From NCBI RefSeq assembly GCF_019175385.1, contig NC_083345.1:113818480-113882479 (forward strand): a stretch of 64,000 nucleotides of DNA. Direction: 5' to 3'. Below the pieces are notes generated by a model. The model was not told where the DNA came from, made no database searches, and saw only the letters and a program-made list of their open reading frames with translations. Shown in pieces: positions 58,598 to 64,000 of the stretch (position 1 is the stretch's first letter; each line of letters begins with the position of its first letter). The translations under genes were made by a program, and so were the position numbers. The stretch comes from Lycium barbarum. Taxonomy: Eukaryota > Streptophyta > Magnoliopsida > Solanales > Solanaceae.

Positions 58598-59031
58598 GGG
58601 CAATTTGCAGAATTGTGCTTCGCTAGGGGTGGTCTTTAATTTTTGTCCCTCAAATAGGCGGTCTTCAATTTTTGTCTTTCGTTAAAAATCTCTTAGTTTC
58701 AGATTCGAATTTCTGCTCAGTTAAAAATTAAAGAAAAATTCGCAAGCTAGAGTTTGAATTCGCAAGGCGGAGTTTTGTCACTCTGTCTTAAGGCAGAATT
58801 TTAGCCTAAATAAGGCAGAGTTTTGTATGGATAGAATTTTGCAAAACTCTGTCTCTGCCTTGCAAATTCAAACATTTTCCTTGAGATTTTTTTTTTTTTT
58901 ATTGAGCTGGGATTCGAACCCTGAACCTTGGGGTATTAGGTGAAGGTAAAAAATTAAAGACCACCAATTTGAAGGACAAAAATTAAAGACCACCCCAAAT
59001 GAAGGCTAATCCACGAAAAAAAAAAAAAAGC
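58598..59031. mobile_element. Foldback MITE with 9-bp TSD at the edge of the promoter copy
   Basis: CTTACTAAT occurs at 58589-58597 and 59032-59040. Inside, GGGGTGGTCTTTAATTTTTGTC on the left is inverted on the right (GACAAAAATTAAAGACCACCCC-like). The right end is a poly-A run. It contains several AGGCAGAGTTTTG words. MULE-type by TSD length. Confidence 0.75.
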
Positions 59032-59370
59032 CTTACTAATTCCAGGAAATTACATTTGGAGATAGGTAGTCTTCAACTTTGACCCCTTAATTTTTATGGC
59101 CAAACTTTCAGTCAAAACTTGCTAAATTTGAAGTTTTACACATGGGATAAGCAGGGTCCAAAATTCAAGATCACCCACCTTCGGAGTTATTCTTGTAAAT
59201 CACTTTTTATTATTCGTAAAAACACTCAAAATTGGATGGGTTGGCCACTTTTTGGACCCTTCTATTGTTCATCGAACGACTGAAATTTGATTGAAATAAT
59301 TAATTTTTAGTTACACTGACCCTTTTGCCTTTATTTTCTTCGTTTGAAAGTGGCAAACAATCACGACTTC

Positions 59371-59718
59371 TAGCCTGTTTAGCCAAATCTTGTGAGGCCA
59401 AAAGTGCTTATTTTAAAAAAGTGCGGTGTTTAGCCAAACTTTTGGGAGAAAATAAGTATTTCACAGGAACAGCAGAAGTTGTTTTTTATAAGCTAAAAAA
59501 ATTATTTTTCCCCAAAAGCACACTTATGAGAAAATACACTTAGAAGCACTTTTAAAAGTTTGATAAAAAACTAATTGTTGCTCAAAAAGTTTTTTTTTAT
59601 GTAATTGGCCAAACACAAATTGCTTCTCACCATAACTTTTTTTTTTTCCTGAAAAGCATTTTTAGAAACAATGTTTTTTCAAAATATGCAGATTTTAGAA
59701 GCATGGCCAAACATGCTA
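59371..59718. mobile_element. GTTTAGCCAAA-type MITE
   Basis: Left TAGCCTGTTTAGCCAAATC and right GCATGGCCAAACATGCTA are inverse. The interior has paired AAAAGTGCTTATTTT / AAAAGCACTTATGAG-type blocks. It is a widespread solanaceous MITE style. The TSD was not resolved. Confidence 0.55.
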
Positions 59719-59844
59719 GAAATGTGACCGATTTTTCTCCTGAAATTTGTAATTTTTGTTGTAGCATACGAGAATAGAGCGAGGAGTTCTCTAGTACGCC
59801 AATGCTAATGATACGACCAGATATGACAAACAAGGAATTGAAAG

Positions 59845-60650
59845 TAGGGGTGTACAAAAACCGGTTTAACCGATAAATCGAACCAATAAAAACGCTATAG
59901 GTTTATCGATATGGGTTATTGTGTTAACGGTTTGTAAACAATTCTATAAAACAAAAATTATTGGGTTATCGGTTCGGTTTCCGATTTTAAGGATTTAGTT
60001 AATGGTAAAATCCATAACCCAATAAGCTTAATTTTAAAATTACATTTTATCCCTAATTATATATTATTGGCTTTAAATCATAATTTTTAAATTCAAACCC
60101 TATTTGTAAATTATTTACCGCAGCCACGCTTATTCTAATTATATCCTCTCAATTCTCATACGAACTAGGGCTTGCGATGCCTCTCTGCCTCACTTCTCAA
60201 ACGAAACTACGGCTTACAAGTTCTCTTAGTTTTGGATCTTTGAAGTTGTTGGCTTGGTGTTGTTGTTGCTTACTGCTTTCTTCTACATTTTATAGTTTGT
60301 CTTGTTGCTGGTGTTTTTTCTGAAAAAGTTGGCCTTGTTTATAAACAAATGAACTAAGAGCTACCCTTTTTTTATTTTTGAAAGATTGCTACATTGCATT
60401 TTATAATTTTTGTCTTGTAATTTATGTAGACTTTATGCATGAAGGCAGTGTATATATGAACAAATGAAAATAAGAGAAAGTAAAAAAAATAGCGGAGCAT
60501 TTTCTTATTGATTAAAACGAAAACCGAACAGTTAAAGGACCGATAACGAATATCTTAGCAGTTTGGTTTGGGTTTAGCGTATTTACAAATCGAAAACTGC
60601 TAACCCAACCCAATAATTCACAAAACTGAACCGACCGATAAGCACCCCTA
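59845..60650. mobile_element. Non-autonomous hAT-type element
   Basis: TAGGGGTGTACAAAAACCGG / CGATAAGCACCCCTA with perfect ATTGAAAG at 59837-59844 and 60651-60658. The subterminal AACCGATAAATCG / CGGTTTATCGATA words resemble those of 47748-49088. No transposase sequence was seen. Confidence 0.88.
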
Positions 60651-60710
60651 ATTGAAAGATAGGAGATATATACAAGATTTGTTAAAGAACTAGCAATGAT
60701 TAGAGACTAA

Positions 60711-60840
60711 GGGCTCGTTTAGTACGAGGGATAAGGATAAATAATCCCGTGACTATATTTGAGATGAGTTTATCTCACGTTTGGTTGGGATAAAATAGCA
60801 GTATAACTAATCCTGGGATTAGTTATCCTGGGATTATAAT
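60711..60840. mobile_element. Truncated GGGCTCGTTTAGTACGAGGG MITE
   Basis: The left end GGGCTCGTTTAGTACGAGGGATAAGGATAA and middle (TTTGGTTGGGATAAAATAGCAG, ATTAGTTATCCTGGGATTATAAT) are typical. The inverse right end is missing. Confidence 0.6.
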
Positions 60841-62109
60841 GGTGTTCACTGATGCTCCAATGACTCTTGTTTGAATTCACAACATTCCTAGCTAGCTGTG
60901 CTGACACATGTATGTAATACCAATGCTAACATTGATAATGTTTTAACTCAAAATTATCACATGATTAAATGTTTCTTTCCAAAATTTATAGCTATTCATA
61001 ACTAGCTATTTAGACAGTACTGTTGGAGGTACCGGCTCTCCAACTTAGCAATTCAATGATCTCCTGGTTATTGCTAACCTATAATAACATTATTTGCCCC
61101 TCCCTCTCCCCTATTAACTCGGTGAAAAGAATTACTATTAATGTTGTAGACTCACTTTAACATTAATTTTTTTTAAGAAAAATACAACTATAAAGCTTTC
61201 TTTTTTGTAACTGACAAATCTTAGTACTTTACCACTTGAATCATCCATGAAGAATTCTTTTGCACAATTTATGTATCATCTCTGATCAGAACCAAACATG
61301 GGTTGCATGAGGAGAATGATATGATGTTAGTACACAAGGGGAATTCCTTAACTCATTCTACTTTTGGTTTGATTCAGTACTATAAAGTACTAACAGATAA
61401 ATACAAGAACCAAGGACTGAAGGTTCTGAAGCATAAGGCAACCTGTACAACTCTATGAAATATATGGACTAATTTAGGTGCAGTTTCTTTTTCTTCCCTT
61501 CTACTCAAACCTTTTAACATCTACCAATAGTGAGAAAGAACTACTGAAAAACATTTGCCTTTTGAGGAAAAAAGAATTCAAGGTGGCAAACAGACTTGCT
61601 TGGAGGTTTTCCGGGTGCAGACATCATGAATATTGCCCAATGCCTATCTTCCTGCACTGTCTAACATTGCTAGTTAATCAATAGCACTAAATTGTGTAAA
61701 TAACCATTTAATAACACCCAAAGCCAGCATTCCTTTCCTCATGGTGGAAAAGCTAATTCCGGACAATTTTATTAGACCTAGCTTGACTTATCTCAGGCAA
61801 AAGGTGAAGTAGTTTTTGCAGAACTGCAGTTTAAAAGCTATAAATGAGTGAAAGAAATACCATGGATATTACTAGTCTGGCAGAAAATGAACAATATGTC
61901 AACAAATAAAAAAGAGAAAACTAAAAGAGAAAAGACCAGTGATCCTTACCTCTATATATCTGAGCTTGAAGAGGGTGTCTGACAAGGAGAAAACTAGTTT
62001 ATATACAATCTAATGGTAGGGATTAAACTCTTATATCAAGCCAATAACCGGAGGGCATTGCATACACCTTCCATTCTAATTCAAAAAAATACAAGACAAA
62101 GAAACCTAA
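60841..62109. other. Region downstream of the NLR fragment, nothing recognised
   Basis: AT-rich. The small frame at 61478-61684 has no support. It may be the 3' flank of the NLR gene. Confidence 0.4.
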
Positions 62110-62704
62110 CTAAACAACCCTCTGAAGACGATTTGATTGTGACTTCCACTTAAAAACAATGACCTCGAATTCAGAATTCCCCATCTCCTCGATTTGTATT
62201 TCCTTAATTTTGAGGGCAGCATTTACAACAGAGTCGCGACATGATCTTATCTCAATCAGTTGCATTGTGCGCTTGCTCCCAAAACTTTCAGGGATTTCCT
62301 CTAGGTTCCAACAACTTTGCACCAGTAATTGCTGAAGGTTTGGATATGAGTCATCAGAGGCAGTCCATTCTGAGAATCCTAGATTTTTTAGTTTCAAAAC
62401 TTTAAGGTTAGGAAACTCCCCGTCCTTAGCGTCCCATTTTCTCCCTTCGAAAGTAGCATTTCCCTCTAATTTCAGAACTTCAAGGTTGGATAATCTGCCA
62501 ATGGTTGAAATTTTACTCCAAGGGAGCTCAAGTACCAGAGTTAATTTCTTGAGGTTTGATGGGAATGTAAAGTCTTCAAAACCATTGGGATCCACCACTG
62601 GCGCAAACTCAGAGACACCAATCTTGAGAGATTTGAGTTGTCTGAGAGAGTCAAAAGAAGGAAAGAAATTGCAAGAAGAGATGTTATCCTCCCGTGTTCA
62701 GAAC
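62110..62704 (-). pseudogene. C-terminal LRR end of an R1-like CC-NLR immune receptor (truncated)
   Basis: NLRs of the R1 group are cytoplasmic/nuclear immune receptors that recognise pathogen effectors. The minus-strand reading from about 62695 gives NISSCNFFPSFDSLRQLKSL, then the LRR units FEDFTFPSNLKKLTLVLELP, GRLSNLEVLKLEGNATFEGR, EFPNLKVLKLKNLGFSEW, SYPNLQQLLVQSCWNLEEIP and a C-terminal ALKIKEIQIEEMGNSEFEVI. These match the last 190 or so residues of late-blight R1-like proteins and end in a normal stop. The CC, NB-ARC and most LRRs are absent, because a Copia LTR abuts at 62705. There is also a TGA just inside the junction. The rest may lie beyond the Copia element. Confidence 0.85.
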
Positions 62705-63229
62705 TGTTGTAAAGCAGAATTAGAAACTGGAAAGAAAACCAGTAAGTAGAAAATGAAAACAGCAACTGTGTGAATAAAATTAACAAATATCCGAGACCAC
62801 AGAATTCACTGTGTGTCCTTAAGGAATTTAACCCCCTCACTGTACCCGAGGTTACGGATTATTTCCTCCCAGGATATAACGGATATACCTGTCGTAGGAG
62901 TGGCGGTACCTCAAACGCCTACGACTTCGGCGAACTCAAATGTGGCAACGATCAGATCATTTGACCAAATCCAAATCCAAATCCAAATCCGAAGCCGAGC
63001 CGAGCGACGACGACGGCGCGAGGGGAGTCCCTCTTCTTGACCCTTTAAGAGCTAGAGGAAGTGCTTTCTAATATAAGCACATAACTTTCCCTTTCTACCA
63101 CCAATGTGGTACAAGGCTCTTTTTTCAAAGGAACTTTGCTTTGAACTTCATTTTCCTTCCATTATCTTTTTCCCTCCATTTCTCATTCACACCAACTTAG
63201 CTAGCTTCAATCATTAACTAGCTTTAACA
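62705..63229 (-). repeat. 3' LTR of a Copia element inserted in the NLR
   Basis: On the minus strand TGTTAAAGCTAGTTAATGATT...CTGCTTTACAACA, 525 bp, preceded by a polypurine tract ATGTGGGGGAT (63230-63240). It has GC-rich GACGACGACGGCG and four CCAAAT repeats at 62970-63000 on the plus strand. The outer end is inferred from the TG...CA rule and the start of NLR homology. Confidence 0.8.
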
Positions 63230-64000
63230 ATCCCCCACATGAATGGGGAATGGCTATATTATGGAAAAACATGCATGACAAAAATACTGTGCGATTCGTA
63301 AGCAAGGATTAATCGCATCTGGATAAGTAGATTTCTCTTTGAACTTTCCGTAGTGAACATATGTCGGATATACTCGGTCAATCGGTAGATTTGATATCTT
63401 TGAACCGTCGAGCTTTGGTGTATACCTAGACAACCACATGTCACACAATTAACCCTTTAACCATCTTTGGTTCTCATTGTTTTGTTCGTTTCAGCCATGA
63501 ACACTGTCTGGTTCATAAGTGCGTAGAGAATTGGCCTCACAGAATTCTCCTTGAAGCGGCTTACACTTCACACTTACATAGGTGATTTCCAAATGTGTCA
63601 TCCCATAGATACACTATTTGATATACCCCGTATCAAACTTAGAAACCATTAAAAAGCCATGATGCTTTATCCAGGTACTGAACATTGTCTCATCACGAGA
63701 ATGGACCAAAAGGTTATTGTGACAATGTTGAACCGTCATCAATGACTTTGTTTGATCTCTTTGAACCTAGATCTTGGGATCTCCAGTCTTCTAGGTAGAG
63801 TTACCGCCACGATGACTTGTCCTCGGCCAAAGTCCCATTTCTTTCGATGATCTTTCAACCACTTCTCTAGTTAGGCCTTTAGTTAGTGGATCCGACACAT
63901 TATCTCTTGACTTAACATAGTCAATTGTGATAATTCCACTAGAGAGTAGTTGTCTAACGGTATTATGTCTTCGTCGTATGTGACGAGACTTTCCGTTGTA
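63230..64000 (-). mobile_element. 3' interior of the same Copia element (RNase H end), continues off the window
   Basis: Minus-strand reading from 64000: NGKSRHIRRRHNTVRQLLSS, GIITIDYVKSRDNVSDPLTK, GLTREVVERSSKEMGLWP, the C-terminus of Copia RNase H. About 540 bp of non-coding 3' region then follow down to the polypurine tract. The RNase H end is uninterrupted, so the element may be young. Its other parts are outside the window. Confidence 0.88.

Noticed and set aside
59325..59857. Frames of 72 and 76 codons
   Set aside because: They lie within the MITE at 59371-59718 and are translations of its inverted repeats.

Overview
This is a plant nuclear genome window, most likely from a Solanaceae species. 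The signs are an A+T-rich, intron-bearing sequence, an RTE-type LINE whose 3' end matches the TS-SINE/SolRTE type of tobacco relatives, an R1-like (late-blight type) NLR fragment, typical solanaceous MITEs and a TR-GAG-type non-autonomous retroelement. I cannot name the species. Only one host gene looks intact: the nucleolar WD40 protein UTP18 (minus strand, 50334-51920). Most of the rest is nested transposable elements and two broken host genes.

Layout. 1-7150: remnants of Retand/Ogre-like non-autonomous LTR elements on the minus strand (3' LTR 1283-2620, internal region with split gag, PBS, truncated 5' LTR 6961-7150), with a Copia integrase scrap at 549-1282. 7151-16282: the 5' part of a minus-strand Copia element (third ORF-like region, gag pieces, tRNA-Met PBS, 5' LTR). 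Its LTR is split by a 4.3-kb TG...CA insertion, probably a solo LTR (11692-16006). 16351-29708: a glutamate receptor-like (GLR) channel gene on the minus strand. Five exons are visible, the last exon is missing, and there are in-frame stops and frameshifts. Its second intron carries a complete 5.7-kb Mutator-like element (MULE, 19242-24949) with 126-bp TIRs and a 9-bp TSD. 31602-35521: a Copia element with both LTRs but a decayed interior. 35468-39830 and 53368-58306: two copies of one duplicated segment, each hit by a different 9-bp-TSD inverted-repeat element, so each copy preserves the other's empty site. 44379-46955: a 5'-truncated RTE LINE with a 662-codon open reverse-transcriptase frame and a perfect 17-bp TSD. 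47748-49088 and 59845-60650: two hAT-type elements with 8-bp TSDs. 50334-52341: UTP18 with a predicted 5'UTR intron and a promoter carrying a telo-box and site II motifs. A promoter/5'UTR copy without the gene lies at 58346-58594. 62110-62704: C-terminal LRR end of an R1-like NLR, cut by a Copia element whose 3' LTR is 62705-63229 and whose RNase H end runs off the window.

There is no operon-like cooperation here. The story is structural: successive insertions, a duplication of about 17 kb followed by loss of its middle (UTP18 body and LINE), and decay of two host genes from families linked to signalling (GLR) and immunity (NLR). The most informative objects are the nearly intact MULE, the reciprocal empty sites, the gene-less UTP18 promoter, and a repeated GGACnnnGGTCC palindrome confined to one Copia element.
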